Shown: in pieces, positions 44,967-55,508 of the stretch
How the letters are laid out: each line of letters opens with the position of its first letter
How positions within the stretch are numbered: the first letter of the stretch is position 1
Source: Flavobacteriaceae bacterium
GTDB taxonomy: Bacteria; Bacteroidota; Bacteroidia; Flavobacteriales; Flavobacteriaceae
Direction: 5' to 3'
Assembly: GCA_021739635.1 (NCBI GenBank)
Contig: JAIPBH010000004.1
Span: 180,014 to 244,013, forward strand
DNA: 64,000 nucleotides
The notes under the pieces: generated by a model
Database searches by the model: none
Seen by the model: the letters and a program-made list of their open reading frames with translations, nothing else
Told to the model about the DNA's origin: nothing
Position numbers and translations under genes: made by a program

Positions 44967-45713
44967 TTATGATTTTCCTTGATAAGTAATATCTCCAGAA
45001 CCTGCAACTTTAGTATCTTCAGTTTTTGGGTTTCCTTTGTATTGAATATCTCCAGAACCAGCAACTCTAGCTTTAAAAGTTCCATTACAAACTACTTTTG
45101 CATCACCAGAACCTGTAACTAAAACATCTGTATCTATAGTTTCTAAATCTGTGCCATTAAAGTTTCCAGAACCAGTTACAATAGCTTCCAGCGCGTTTGT
45201 AGTTCCCTTTAATGTAACATCACCAGAACCTGTAACACTTCCTTTTGTGTTAGATGTTTTTATGTTAAGAACCACATCGCCAGAACCTGTTAATGAAACA
45301 TCTAAGTCATTTGAAGTTAACAAATCTTCATTCCATAAATCGCCCGATCCTGTTAGTGATATGTTATTAATATCTTTAAAAGGGATGGTTATTTTTATGC
45401 CTTTATTCCAACTGGTTTTTAAATTCATATTGTCTTTTTCTTTCACAATTAAGGTATTGTTTTTAACTTCTATTGTTATGTATTCAAGTAAATTTTCTTC
45501 ACCTTCAATTTTAATGGTTCCTTCGGTTCCATTCACTAAGATATAATTAAAAGAACCACTGCATTTTATGCCATCATACTCAGATGTGGTTTTTGTAATG
45601 GTTGTTACCTGACCGTTTCCTTTAATTGATTTGCCCCATTGTGCGTATGAACTAGTAGTTAATAAAATGGAAGCTACAATAATGACTGCCTGTTTTTTGA
45701 TTAATGTTTTCAT
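44967..45713 (-). CDS. DUF2807 (head GIN domain) exported protein with GSGD repeats
   Basis: A 248-residue protein with signal peptide to about 24 (TSSYA/Q). The head GIN/DUF2807 domain follows: KCSGSFNYILVNGTEG. The rest is a right-handed beta solenoid carrying at least eight VTGSGD-type turns, each strand ending in Gly-Ser-Gly-Asp. It is likely surface- or periplasm-exposed. It is the last gene of the ECF sigma operon and lies 23 bases after the 361-residue gene. Confidence 0.85.
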   Translation of the reverse strand: MKTLIKKQAVIIVASILLTTSSYAQWGKSIKGNGQVTTITKTTSEYDGIKCSGSFNYILVNGTEGTIKIEGEENLLEYITIEVKNNTLIVKEKDNMNLKTSWNKGIKITIPFKDINNISLTGSGDLWNEDLLTSNDLDVSLTGSGDVVLNIKTSNTKGSVTGSGDVTLKGTTNALEAIVTGSGNFNGTDLETIDTDVLVTGSGDAKVVCNGTFKARVAGSGDIQYKGNPKTEDTKVAGSGDITYQGKS

Positions 45714-45736
45714 AGGTGATATTTATTTGTTGATGA

Positions 45737-46822
45737 TTAATTTCTATTAAAAGTTACATTGCCATAATCAGAGTTGATTTTAACTAAATTTGAAGTACTG
45801 CTCGTACCGTAATAACCATAATAATAGTTGTTAGTTGTAGTAATATTCTTTTTTGTAAATTCAAAACCATTAGTGTTTCTTAAAGAACTGTAAGCTGTGC
45901 TAATATCAAATTTGAAATGATATTCAGGATGATATCCTATGGTAATGCCTAAATAATCAGATTCTATATTAAGGTTTCCAGCATTGGCGGTCATTTGATC
46001 AATTTTAAGTGATCCATAATCTCCTTTGATACTTACATTTTTATAAACGTCACCTAAACGCATGGTTAAATAATCTCCATTTCCTGTAACATTGTTTAGT
46101 TTATTAATGTTTACAGAACCATAATCACAATTAAAATTAACATCTTCAGCTATTTCAATAATTGATTTTGTATAGTCTGCGTTCACATCTAGTTTTTTAG
46201 TTTTTGCTACTGTGAAGCCACTGTAATCGGCATTAATTTTTCCACTATTTATAAACTCAAAATAACAGTTACTTGTATAATCAAATGATAGGATATTGTT
46301 TTCAGCCATAAGTTCTTTAGTGGTTATTTTTCCGTAATCACAGTTTATGGTTGCTTTTCCTTCAAGTTTATCTAAGTTAATGCTTCCGTAATCATTAGTT
46401 AAATCGACACTATTGGTTATGGGTAGTTTTACAACATAATTAATTTCCATGTTTATGTTGTTATTACTTCCCCAGTTCCACCATGATTTTTTATCATTAT
46501 TAAAAACTGTTTTGGCATCAACTAAGTTTGAAGTTGCGTTAAAATTTACGGTGATATCATCAAGTTTTTTTTGCACTTTTTCTTCATCATTTCCACTAAC
46601 TTTTATATTAACTTCTATGGATATTTTGTTACCGCTATAGGTAATAATATTAAGGTTTCCGTAGCTGTTATCAATTTTTAAAAGGGCATGACTGCTAACT
46701 GTATATTCCTTTTTAATGGTTTTTTCTTTATTATATTTTCCCTTTGAAATGTCGCTGGCAAAAATTATAGCGGGCATTAAAAACAGTATTAAGGCTGTTT
46801 TATATAGTATTTGAGTTTTCAT
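45737..46822 (-). CDS. Exported beta-repeat protein in the ECF operon
   Basis: A 361-residue protein with signal peptide to about 22 (IIFA/S). Short beta turns repeat throughout, built as Asp-Tyr-Gly (YGSINLD, DYGKIT, DYGSVNI, DYGSLKI, DYGNVTF), typical of a DUF4097-like adhesin/solenoid. It overlaps the anti-sigma gene by 23 bases. It is likely in the envelope; the ligand is unknown. Confidence 0.7.
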   Translation of the reverse strand: MKTQILYKTALILFLMPAIIFASDISKGKYNKEKTIKKEYTVSSHALLKIDNSYGNLNIITYSGNKISIEVNIKVSGNDEEKVQKKLDDITVNFNATSNLVDAKTVFNNDKKSWWNWGSNNNINMEINYVVKLPITNSVDLTNDYGSINLDKLEGKATINCDYGKITTKELMAENNILSFDYTSNCYFEFINSGKINADYSGFTVAKTKKLDVNADYTKSIIEIAEDVNFNCDYGSVNINKLNNVTGNGDYLTMRLGDVYKNVSIKGDYGSLKIDQMTANAGNLNIESDYLGITIGYHPEYHFKFDISTAYSSLRNTNGFEFTKKNITTTNNYYYGYYGTSSTSNLVKINSDYGNVTFNRN

Positions 46823-47363
46823 TTTTATTTTGTTTAAGTTGTTTTACATGTTCTATAGTATTCATAACATTTTTTAAAATATCTATTCGGGTTTGAAAGT
46901 TTGTAATCATGGCATAAATAACGCGTTTATCATCACCACTTTCTGTTAAATCAATTTTCAACGATTCGTATTCTTTTTCCAAAATGTTCATTTGTTTTAA
47001 AGCATCATTAATGAGTATTTCTGTTTCTGAAGTTCGTTCATTATTAAGTTTTACTAATGCTTCTGAAATGGTTGAAGTAAAGAAGGTTTCAGTTTGTGAC
47101 ATTTCTGGTGACACACTTGCTAAATCTTTAACATTGTTGCTAGGTTTTAGTAATGTAAACACACTGAAACAAATGACTACGGAGGCAGCTATACTTAAGA
47201 ATGGTTTCCAGAAATTTACATTATTTGAAGTGTGTTTACTGTTTTCAGAATTTTGATTTTTTAGTTTTGATAAAAACCGTTCTTGATGCCCAATATTTGG
47301 GTTTTCAACATCAAAATCTGAACGTAATTCTTCAAATAGATTGTCAATAGTATCTTTTTTCAT
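46800..47363 (-). CDS. Membrane anti-sigma-factor-like protein
   Basis: A 187-residue protein with an acidic N-terminal part (DNLFEELRSDFDVENP), one transmembrane helix at about 50-66 (FLSIAASVVICFSVFTLL), and a helical C-terminal coiled region outside. Layout and position directly after the ECF sigma gene (10 bases) fit a transmembrane anti-sigma factor. It lacks the Cys-His zinc motif of ZAS-type anti-sigmas. Role is inferred. Confidence 0.7.
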   Translation of the reverse strand: MKKDTIDNLFEELRSDFDVENPNIGHQERFLSKLKNQNSENSKHTSNNVNFWKPFLSIAASVVICFSVFTLLKPSNNVKDLASVSPEMSQTETFFTSTISEALVKLNNERTSETEILINDALKQMNILEKEYESLKIDLTESGDDKRVIYAMITNFQTRIDILKNVMNTIEHVKQLKQNKNENSNTI

Positions 47364-47373
47364 CTTTCTTTTT

Positions 47374-47928
47374 TTAAACTACTAGTTCTAATTTTTGTCT
47401 TAAACTATCTTTAGCTCGAGATATCATGGTTCTGCAGTTAGCTTGTGAAATGTTTAAAATATCACAAATTTCATCATAATCATATCCTTCAATAAGGTGA
47501 AGTGTTAAACAAATTTGATAATTCTCCTTGAGTGTTTTCATAGTTTCTAAAACCTGCTTTACTTTTAGGTTAGTAAAATCTGAACTATCTATACCTTCTG
47601 TTGCATCTTCAACTTTATAAATCACATGATCAATAGGAACGTTGTTGTATTTACTATTTTTTTTGTAATGGTAAATACTGTTGTTAATAACAATTCGTTT
47701 TAACCAAGGGCCAAATGTTTTGGCATCTTTTAGACTCTCCAATTTTGTGAACGCTAACAAAAAGGAGTCTTGCATAATGTCTTCTGCTTCAAAACTGTCT
47801 TTAACAATTCTTAAAGAAGCATTGTACATGGCCTTATAATACCTGTTGTAGACTTCCAACTGCGCCGTTTGGTTGCCAGACATACATAATGCTATAAGTT
47901 GTTCAATATTTAGCTTGGTTAGCGTCAT
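47374..47928 (-). CDS. ECF RNA polymerase sigma factor
   Basis: A 184-residue ECF sigma factor. Region 2 (about 25-90) includes SFEAEDIMQDSFLLAFTKL and TFGPWLKRIVINNSIYHYKK. Region 4 (about 125-180) includes YQICLTLHLIEGYDYDEICDILNISQANCRTMISRAKDSLR, a helix-turn-helix. It heads a leftward four-gene operon with the anti-sigma and two envelope proteins, whose expression it probably controls in response to the envelope. Confidence 0.92.
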   Translation of the reverse strand: MTLTKLNIEQLIALCMSGNQTAQLEVYNRYYKAMYNASLRIVKDSFEAEDIMQDSFLLAFTKLESLKDAKTFGPWLKRIVINNSIYHYKKNSKYNNVPIDHVIYKVEDATEGIDSSDFTNLKVKQVLETMKTLKENYQICLTLHLIEGYDYDEICDILNISQANCRTMISRAKDSLRQKLELVV

Positions 47929-47987
47929 TAAAGCAAATTGTTATTATAAAGATTGTTGCATTACATTTTTGTTACACTTTTTCAAAA

Positions 47988-48021
47988 AAAAATCCCACAT
48001 TAAATTTAATGTAGGATTTTT
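47988..48021 (-). terminator. Intrinsic terminator of clpC
   Basis: A 17-bp palindrome, AAAAATCCCACATTAAA with its near-perfect complement. The single C-A mismatch on the plus strand is a G-U pair on the minus transcript, with a long T run after it. It lies 23 bases past the clpC stop, oriented for leftward termination. Confidence 0.85.
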
Positions 48022-48043
48022 GGCTTGTTTGAGATTTTAAAAA

Positions 48044-50593
48044 TTATGATTCTTTGGGTTTTTCAGCTTTCTCAATTTTAATATTAAGCTCTTGAGAAGT
48101 TTCATCTAAATCAATAATAATGTTATCACCATCTTGGACATGCGATGTTATAATTTCTTCGGCTAAAGCATCTTCAATATATTTTTGAATAGCGCGTTTT
48201 AATGGTCTGGCTCCGTATTGTTTATCAAAACCTTTCTCAGCTATATAATCTTTAGCATTTTTACTTAAATTTAAATTGTAGCCTAAGTCTTTAATTCTTA
48301 ACAGAAGCTTTTCAAGTTCGATATCAATAATTTTATTGATGTCTCCTTTTTCTAAAGCATTAAACATAACAACATCATCAATTCTGTTTAAAAATTCAGG
48401 TGCGAATGATTTTTTTAAAGCATTTTCTATAACACTTTTTGTGTTTTCATCTTCTTGAGCTTTTTGTGATGCGGTTCCAAAACCTATACCTGTTCCAAAA
48501 TCTTTAAGTTTTCTAGCACCAATATTAGATGTCATGATAATAATAGTATTTCTAAAATCAATTTTTCGTCCAAGACTATCTGTTAAAAAGCCATCGTCTA
48601 GTACTTGAAGCAACATATTAAAGACATCTGGATGTGCTTTTTCAATTTCATCCAATAACAGAACAGCATAGGGTTTACGTCTAATTTTCTCTGTTAATTG
48701 CCCGCCTTCTTCATAACCAACATATCCTGGAGGAGCACCTACTAATCTTGAAATAGCAAATTTTTCCATGTATTCGCTCATATCAATTCTAACAAGGGCT
48801 TCTTCACTATCAAATAACTCTCTTGATAATACTTTAGCTAATTGGGTTTTACCAACACCTGTTTGACCTAAAAATATAAACGAACCAATGGGCTTGTTTG
48901 GGTCTTTTAATCCAGCTCTGTTACGTTGAATTGCTTTTACAACCTTAGCAACAGCTTCGTCTTGACCAATCACTTTTCCTTTGATAAGTTTTGGTAATTC
49001 TGCCAGTTTATTAATTTCGGTTTGAGCAATTCTATTAACGGGAATTCCAGTCATCATAGAAACCACATCAGCTACATTATCTTCTGTTACAATTTCACGG
49101 TGTTGTTTGGTATCTTCTTCCCATTTATCTTGAGCCATTTGAAGTTCTTTTTCAATGCGTTTTTCATCATCTCTTAACTTCGCAGCTTCTTCATATTTTT
49201 GTTTTTTTACTACTAAATTTTTAGTTTCCTTGACTTCTTCTAGCTGTCTTTCTAAATCAAGAATTTGCTTTGGAACTTCAATGTTAGTAATGTGAACACG
49301 AGACCCAGCTTCATCTAAAGCATCAATAGCTTTGTCTGGTAAAAAGCGTTCTGTCATGTAACGATTGGTTAATTTTACACAAGCTTCAATAGCTTCAGGT
49401 GTATAATCAACATTATGATGGTCTTCGTATTTTCCTTTAATGTTATTTAAAATTTCAATAGTTTCTTCAACCGTAGTTGGCTCTACAATGACTTTTTGAA
49501 AACGACGTTCTAATGCGCCGTCTTTTTCTATGTATTGTCTGTATTCATCAAGAGTTGTAGCACCAATACATTGAATTTCTCCACGTGCTAAAGCCGGTTT
49601 AAACATGTTTGAAGCATCTAGGCTTCCAGTGGCGCCACCAGCACCAACAATGGTATGAATTTCGTCAATGAATAAAATAACATCATCATTTTTTTCAAGC
49701 TCGTTCATTACCGCTTTCATACGTTCTTCAAACTGTCCGCGGTATTTTGTTCCGGCAACCAAACTGGCTAAATCTAAAGTAACCACACGTTTATTAAAAA
49801 GAATTCTTGATACTTTTCTTTTTATAATTCTAAGCGCTAATCCTTCAGCAATGGCAGATTTACCAACACCAGGCTCACCTATTAAAAGTGGGTTATTTTT
49901 TTTACGTCTGCTTAAAATTTGAGAAACCCTTTGGATTTCTTTTTCACGACCAACAACTGGATCTAATTTACCTTCTTCAGCTAATGCTGTTAAATCTCTT
50001 CCAAAATTATCTAAAACAGGGGTTTTAGACTTTTTGTTGGTTTTGTTTGCTGGAGCATTAAAAAGATTGTCTTTTGTGGTGTCATCATCATGAGTTGAGT
50101 CATCATCTTGAAATGATTCAGACTTGGGTTCTATATAATTATTGTCGTTAGTAATCATAGATTTAAATTGTTCTTTTACGTTGTCATAATCAACTTTTAG
50201 CTTATTTAAAAGCTTGGTAGTAGGGTCATTTTCATTTCTTAAAATACATAATAATAAATGAGCTGTATTTATTGAGGTACTTTGAAATAATTTGGCTTCT
50301 AAAAATGTTGTTTTTAAAGCACGTTCTGCTTGTCTTGTTAAGTGTAAATTCTTTTTTTGATTAGAAGTTACAGATGTATTTGGGTTGGCAGGGCTTAATA
50401 TTTCAACCTTTCGCCTTAAATGATTTAAATCAATTTCTAAGGCATTTAAAATATCAATGGCTTTCCCGTTTCCGTCACGTAAAAGGCCAAGCATTAAGTG
50501 CTCAGTACCAATAAAATCATGGCCTAAGCGCAAGGCTTCTTCTTTGCTGTAAGCAATTACATCTTTAACTCTGGGTGAAAAATTATCGTCCAT
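48044..50593 (-). CDS. clpC: ATP-dependent Clp protease ATP-binding subunit ClpC
   Basis: An 849-residue AAA+ unfoldase. It has two N-terminal Clp repeats (about 1-145), a charged linker, AAA-1 with GEPGVGKSA and LFIDEIHTI, a UVR/middle segment (about 420-470), and AAA-2 with GQTGVGKTQ and LLLDEIEKA. It would pair with ClpP for protein degradation. No CtsR or McsAB gene is adjacent. It has its own terminator and lies divergently from gyrA. Confidence 0.95.
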   Translation of the reverse strand: MDDNFSPRVKDVIAYSKEEALRLGHDFIGTEHLMLGLLRDGNGKAIDILNALEIDLNHLRRKVEILSPANPNTSVTSNQKKNLHLTRQAERALKTTFLEAKLFQSTSINTAHLLLCILRNENDPTTKLLNKLKVDYDNVKEQFKSMITNDNNYIEPKSESFQDDDSTHDDDTTKDNLFNAPANKTNKKSKTPVLDNFGRDLTALAEEGKLDPVVGREKEIQRVSQILSRRKKNNPLLIGEPGVGKSAIAEGLALRIIKRKVSRILFNKRVVTLDLASLVAGTKYRGQFEERMKAVMNELEKNDDVILFIDEIHTIVGAGGATGSLDASNMFKPALARGEIQCIGATTLDEYRQYIEKDGALERRFQKVIVEPTTVEETIEILNNIKGKYEDHHNVDYTPEAIEACVKLTNRYMTERFLPDKAIDALDEAGSRVHITNIEVPKQILDLERQLEEVKETKNLVVKKQKYEEAAKLRDDEKRIEKELQMAQDKWEEDTKQHREIVTEDNVADVVSMMTGIPVNRIAQTEINKLAELPKLIKGKVIGQDEAVAKVVKAIQRNRAGLKDPNKPIGSFIFLGQTGVGKTQLAKVLSRELFDSEEALVRIDMSEYMEKFAISRLVGAPPGYVGYEEGGQLTEKIRRKPYAVLLLDEIEKAHPDVFNMLLQVLDDGFLTDSLGRKIDFRNTIIIMTSNIGARKLKDFGTGIGFGTASQKAQEDENTKSVIENALKKSFAPEFLNRIDDVVMFNALEKGDINKIIDIELEKLLLRIKDLGYNLNLSKNAKDYIAEKGFDKQYGARPLKRAIQKYIEDALAEEIITSHVQDGDNIIIDLDETSQELNIKIEKAEKPKES

Positions 50594-50853
50594 AATAGGT
50601 TCCTTTCTGCATTAAAAGTAATAAAACAATTTAGTAAAGACAAAAACTATACCTTAAATTGTCTGTAAGTTGCTAATAGACAAAAAAAACTTTATAAAAT
50701 CAAAATATTTAAATGCATACTTATCAACGAAAATTATAGTGTAAATTGTTAATAAAAAACACTAAAAAAATGGCTTAAATGTCCTGCCATAACTCACGAA
50801 ATAGTTATCTTAGCACGTTTGTAATTTTCAATAAAATAACTAATTAAATATAT

Positions 50854-53418
50854 ATGGCTGAAGGAGAAAAACTTATTCCAATTAACATAGAAGATGAAAT
50901 GAAATCGGCTTACATTGATTATTCAATGTCAGTCATTGTGTCACGTGCTTTACCTGATGTAAGAGACGGTTTAAAGCCAGTTCATAGACGTGTTCTTTTT
51001 GGAATGTATGAATTAGGCGTTAGAGCAAATACAGCACACAAAAAATCAGCAAGAATAGTAGGGGAAGTTTTAGGTAAATATCACCCACATGGAGATACCT
51101 CAGTTTATGACGCTATGGTTCGTATGGCTCAAGAATGGAGTTTAAGATATATGCTTGTTGATGGACAAGGTAACTTTGGATCTGTAGATGGTGATAGTCC
51201 AGCAGCCATGCGTTATACTGAAGCGCGTATGCGTAAAATATCTGAAGACATGTTGGCAGATATTGACAAAGAAACGGTAGATCACCAGTTAAATTTTGAT
51301 GATACTTTAAATGAGCCAACCGTATTACCAACCCGTATTCCTGGACTTTTAGTAAATGGCGCATCAGGTATTGCTGTAGGTATGGCAACCAATATGCCAC
51401 CTCATAATTTATCTGAAGTGGTTGACGGTATTGTTGCCTATGTTGATAACAATGATATTGAAATAGATGAATTAATTAAGCACGTAAAAGCACCAGATTT
51501 TCCAACTGGCGGAACTATTTATGGATATGATGGCGTAAAAGAAGCCTTTAAAACAGGTCGTGGACGGGTTATTATGCGTGGTAAAGCCAATATTGAAGAA
51601 GTCAATGGTCGTGAGTGTATCATAGTTACTGAAATACCTTATCAAGTTAATAAAGCAGACATGATTAAAAAAACTGCTGATTTAGTAAATGATAAAAAAC
51701 TTGATGGTATTGCAACCATACGTGATGAATCTGATAGAAATGGAATGCGTATAGTTTATGTATTAAAGCGCGATGCCATTCCAAACATTGTTTTAAACAA
51801 ATTATATAAATTTACTCAATTACAATCTTCATTTAGTGTAAATAATATTGCTTTAGTAAAAGGTCGCCCACAATTATTGAATCTAAAAGACATGATTCAT
51901 TATTTTGTTGAGCACAGACATGAAGTTGTTGTTAGAAGAACCACTTACGAATTAAGAAAAGCACAAGAAAGAGCTCATATTTTAGAAGGTTTAATCATCG
52001 CTTCAGATAATATAGACGAAGTTATTGCCATTATTAGAGCCTCATCAAATGCCGATGAAGCCCGTGAAAAATTAATGGTTCGCTTTGAATTATCAGAAAT
52101 TCAAGCAAAAGCCATTGTTGAAATGCGTTTGCGTCAACTTACAGGTTTAGAACAAGATAAGCTAAGAAGTGAGTATGAAGAATTGATGAAAACCATTGAA
52201 GACTTAAAAGATATTCTTGATAAAAAAGAACGTCGAATGGAAATCATTAAGCAAGAACTTATCGAAGTAAAAGCTAAATATGGTGATGAACGTCGTTCTA
52301 TTATAGAATATTCTGGAGGCGATTTTAGTATTGAAGATATGATTGCCGATGAAAAAGTAGTCATTACTATTTCTCACGCAGGATATATTAAACGTACGTC
52401 CCTTTCAGAATATAAAACACAAAGTAGAGGCGGCGTTGGACAAAAAGGGTCAACCACCAGAAATGAAGACTTCCTAGAACACTTATTTATAGGTTCAAAC
52501 CACCAATATATGCTGTTCTTCACACAAAAAGGAAAATGTTTCTGGATGCGAGTCTATGAAATCCCTGAAGGAAGTAAAACTTCAAAAGGTAGAGCTATTC
52601 AAAATTTAATAAATATTGAGCAAGATGACGCTGTTAAAGCCTTTATATGTACTCAAGATTTAAAAGATGAAGATTACATAAACAGTCATTATGTTATTAT
52701 GGCTACTAAAAATGGTCAAGTTAAAAAGACTTTATTAGAGCAATATTCTAGACCAAGAACCAATGGAATCAATGCCATTACCATTAAAGAAGATGATATC
52801 TTGCTAGAAGCAAGATTAACTACAGGCGAAAGCCAAGTTATGTTGGCATTAAAATCTGGAAAAGCCATTCGATTTGAAGAAGCTAAAACCAGACCAATGG
52901 GTAGAAGTGCTTCAGGAGTTAGAGGAATTACGCTTGCAAACTCAAAAGACGAAGTCATTGGTATGGTTACCATTGAAAATCCACTAGAAGAATCTGTTTT
53001 AGTAGTGTCTGAAAACGGATATGGTAAACGTACCTATATTGATGACCCAGAAGATGGAGAACCAGTTTACAGAATTACAAATCGTGGAGGAAAAGGTGTA
53101 AAAACTATTTCTATTACTGAAAAAACAGGAAATTTAGTTGCTATTAAAAATGTGACAGATAATGATGATTTAATGATTATTAATAAATCAGGAATTGCCA
53201 TTCGTATGTCTGTAAAAGATTTAAGACTCATGGGAAGAGCCACTCAAGGTGTAAAATTAATAAACCTTAGAAATGGCGATTCTATTGCAGCAGTTGCTAA
53301 AGTAATGCCTGATGATGAGGTCGAAGAAACAAGTTTGGACTCTATTGAAACCATTGAAAATAATGATGAGTTGACAGATGGCACAACTCTTGATAACAAC
53401 CCAGAAGAAAACAATTAA
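50854..53418 (+). CDS. gyrA: DNA gyrase subunit A
   Basis: An 854-residue type IIA topoisomerase subunit. The quinolone-determining region is [17 protein letters not shown], with Thr82 at the position of E. coli Ser83 and Asp86 at that of Asp87. The catalytic Tyr is Y121 in [10 protein letters not shown]. The GyrA-box-like sequence QSRGGVG begins the C-terminal wrapping domain. An acidic tail ends the protein. Thr at position 83 is a natural variant, so this gives no evidence for resistance. Confidence 0.95.
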   Translation: MAEGEKLIPINIEDEMKSAYIDYSMSVIVSRALPDVRDGLKPVHRRVLFGMYELGVRANTAHKKSARIVGEVLGKYHPHGDTSVYDAMVRMAQEWSLRYMLVDGQGNFGSVDGDSPAAMRYTEARMRKISEDMLADIDKETVDHQLNFDDTLNEPTVLPTRIPGLLVNGASGIAVGMATNMPPHNLSEVVDGIVAYVDNNDIEIDELIKHVKAPDFPTGGTIYGYDGVKEAFKTGRGRVIMRGKANIEEVNGRECIIVTEIPYQVNKADMIKKTADLVNDKKLDGIATIRDESDRNGMRIVYVLKRDAIPNIVLNKLYKFTQLQSSFSVNNIALVKGRPQLLNLKDMIHYFVEHRHEVVVRRTTYELRKAQERAHILEGLIIASDNIDEVIAIIRASSNADEAREKLMVRFELSEIQAKAIVEMRLRQLTGLEQDKLRSEYEELMKTIEDLKDILDKKERRMEIIKQELIEVKAKYGDERRSIIEYSGGDFSIEDMIADEKVVITISHAGYIKRTSLSEYKTQSRGGVGQKGSTTRNEDFLEHLFIGSNHQYMLFFTQKGKCFWMRVYEIPEGSKTSKGRAIQNLINIEQDDAVKAFICTQDLKDEDYINSHYVIMATKNGQVKKTLLEQYSRPRTNGINAITIKEDDILLEARLTTGESQVMLALKSGKAIRFEEAKTRPMGRSASGVRGITLANSKDEVIGMVTIENPLEESVLVVSENGYGKRTYIDDPEDGEPVYRITNRGGKGVKTISITEKTGNLVAIKNVTDNDDLMIINKSGIAIRMSVKDLRLMGRATQGVKLINLRNGDSIAAVAKVMPDDEVEETSLDSIETIENNDELTDGTTLDNNPEENN

Positions 53419-53446
53419 TACATTAACAAATCTAAAATTATTTAAA

Positions 53447-54703
53447 ATGAAAAATCAATTAGTTATAGCTTTAGCACTTTTGATAAGCACATTTTCGTTT
53501 GCTCAGAAAAAAGAGTTAAAGGCTGTTGAAAAAGCTTTAAAAAGCAGTAATTACTCTGAAGCAAAAGCAGGTTTAACTCAAGTTGAGTCTATGCTATCAG
53601 GGTTAGACGACAAAACTAAATCTCAATATTACTTCTTTAATGCTCAAGCGCTTTATGCTAACGGTGCTGGCTCTAATGTTGATATTGATAAAGCTTTAGA
53701 AAGTTTAGAAAATGTAAAAGAAGGTTATCAAGTCGAAGTAGCTCAGTTAAAGCAAGATATGGTTAGTAATTTCTTAACTAAGGGAAATGCCGCTTACGAA
53801 AAAAATGACTATGGAATTGCATCAAATGATTTTGAACGTGCCTACAGAGTTTCTACTAAAGACACATCTTATCTATATTATGCAGCTGCAACCGCAGTAA
53901 ACATACCTGATTATGACAGAGCTTTGGTTTTGTATAAAGAACTAAAAAATTTAGGATATACAGGTGTAGAACAACAATACTTTGCAACCAGTATTGAAAC
54001 TCAAAAAGAAGAACTTTTTCAAAATAAAAGCTTAAGAGATATATCAGTAAAAGCTAAAACACACATTAAACCAGAAGACCGTAAATCTGAATCTAAAAAA
54101 GCAGAAATTGTAAAAAACATAGCCCTTATTTATATAAGTAAAGAAGATAATGACAATGCCTTAGCAGCTATGAAAGAAGCAAGAGCAGAAAGTCCAGATG
54201 ATATTAATCTATTACTATCAGAAGCTAATATTTATTATAAAATAGGAAATATTGAAGAGTTTAAAAACTTATTGCAATTAGCAACAACTAAAGATCCAAA
54301 AAATCCTGAATTGCAATACAATTTAGGGGTAATTGCTTCAGAATCTGAACATCCAGAAGAAGCTATGGCATACTACAAAAAAGCCATTGAACTAGATCCA
54401 AAATACGTTAACGCATACATAAATAGTGCGGCATTAGTTTTAAATAAAGAACAAGCTTTAATTGAAGAAATGAATGGATTAGGAACTTCAAAAAAAGATG
54501 ATTTACGTTACGAAGAATTAAGACTTTTACGTCAACAAATATACAAAGATGCCGTACCTTATTTAACGGAAGCTTATAAAATTGATGATCAAAATTTGAG
54601 TGCTGCAAAAACTTTAATGAATATTTATAGTGTTCTAGGAGAAACAGCAAAATATAATGAAATGAAAGCTAAAGTAGATGTGCTTGAAGCTGCTGGTAAC
54701 TAA
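53447..54703 (+). CDS. Exported tetratricopeptide-repeat protein
   Basis: A 418-residue protein. I start at the ATG at 53447 rather than at an upstream in-frame one inside gyrA, because it gives a clean signal peptide (ALLISTFSFA/Q). At least six TPR units follow, such as AEIVKNIALIYISKED, NLLLSEANIYYKIG and LQYNLGVIASESEHPEE. The protein is probably periplasmic and a protein-interaction scaffold. A terminator follows 20 bases later. Confidence 0.85.
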   Translation: MKNQLVIALALLISTFSFAQKKELKAVEKALKSSNYSEAKAGLTQVESMLSGLDDKTKSQYYFFNAQALYANGAGSNVDIDKALESLENVKEGYQVEVAQLKQDMVSNFLTKGNAAYEKNDYGIASNDFERAYRVSTKDTSYLYYAAATAVNIPDYDRALVLYKELKNLGYTGVEQQYFATSIETQKEELFQNKSLRDISVKAKTHIKPEDRKSESKKAEIVKNIALIYISKEDNDNALAAMKEARAESPDDINLLLSEANIYYKIGNIEEFKNLLQLATTKDPKNPELQYNLGVIASESEHPEEAMAYYKKAIELDPKYVNAYINSAALVLNKEQALIEEMNGLGTSKKDDLRYEELRLLRQQIYKDAVPYLTEAYKIDDQNLSAAKTLMNIYSVLGETAKYNEMKAKVDVLEAAGN

Positions 54704-54724
54704 CTAACAATCTTGATACATTTT

Positions 54725-54750
54725 AAAAGCCGCTTTTAGCGGCTTTTTTT
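54725..54750. terminator. Bidirectional intrinsic terminator
   Basis: A 10-bp stem AAAAGCCGCT/AGCGGCTTTT with loop TTT and a T8 tract. It separates the converging TPR and C40-like genes, and overlaps the C40 stop codon by a few bases. Confidence 0.88.
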
Positions 54751-55498
54751 ATATCACTTTTTTAATAACCCTAAGCTTATGGGTATGTATTTTCTGGTCA
54801 ACATTGTAAATTCCAGAATGATCTAAACGGTCAATTCTTACCTTTCCATGAACATGAATAATATAATTGTCTTGCATAATAAGACCAACATGAACAATTT
54901 TTCCTTCATTGTCATCAAAAAAGGCTAAATCACCTGGTTCACTTTCTTCAATAAAACTTAAAGCTTCACCTTGAGTTGCTTGTTGATGTGCATCACGTAA
55001 AAGATGGTAGCCATTAAGTTTATAAACCATTTGAGTAAATCCAGAACTATCAATACCAAAAGGACTTTTTCCGCCCCAAAGATGTGGACTATTTAAATAT
55101 AAAAAAGCTGTTTGAATAATATGGCTTTTAGGTTTTTTGCCTTCCACAATTTGACCATCGTGCGAATGATTTAAAATAGATAAGCCATTTAATGAAGAGC
55201 CCAATAATATGGGATATAATTGATGATGGTCATCTTCTACAAACTCAACTAAATCAATAGATAGTTTTGGAGTAGATTTATCTAATTTTTTATACTGATT
55301 TTCATCAATTTCAAGATATTGTTTATTATCTATCCAGCCTTCAAACGAGTCAAATGCAAGTCTAATTTTACTCCATTTTTTTTGTTTCTCAAGAACTTTA
55401 AAAAAGTCGCCATAAAGCAACTGAGAAATTAACTCGCTTTTATCAGAAGATTCTAATCTTAAAGGAACAATGCTTAATTGACAAATTCCGTATTGCAT
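54749..55498 (-). CDS. C40 (NlpC/P60)-family protein with Ser in place of the catalytic Cys
   Basis: A 249-residue cytoplasmic or unexported protein. N-terminal SH3-like regions (about 1-120) are followed by the NlpC/P60 core: LWGGKSPFGIDSSGFTQMVY, then HVGLIMQDN with H203, and HVHG near 215-218. At residue 151 the nucleophile Cys expected in D-C-S-G is Ser (codon AGT at 55046-55048). The His positions remain. The enzyme may be a non-catalytic or serine-type variant. It lies 10 bases after the thiolase gene. Confidence 0.85.
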   Translation of the reverse strand: MQYGICQLSIVPLRLESSDKSELISQLLYGDFFKVLEKQKKWSKIRLAFDSFEGWIDNKQYLEIDENQYKKLDKSTPKLSIDLVEFVEDDHHQLYPILLGSSLNGLSILNHSHDGQIVEGKKPKSHIIQTAFLYLNSPHLWGGKSPFGIDSSGFTQMVYKLNGYHLLRDAHQQATQGEALSFIEESEPGDLAFFDDNEGKIVHVGLIMQDNYIIHVHGKVRIDRLDHSGIYNVDQKIHTHKLRVIKKVI

Positions 55499-55508
55499 TC
55501 AATAAAAA

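Noticed and set aside
51085..51130. Quinolone-resistance change in GyrA
   Set aside because: Thr at the E. coli 83 position is a natural variant in many bacteria, and the Asp at 87 is kept, so no resistance is implied.
53378..53446. Upstream in-frame start of the TPR gene inside gyrA
   Set aside because: The downstream ATG gives a clean signal peptide; the extension does not.
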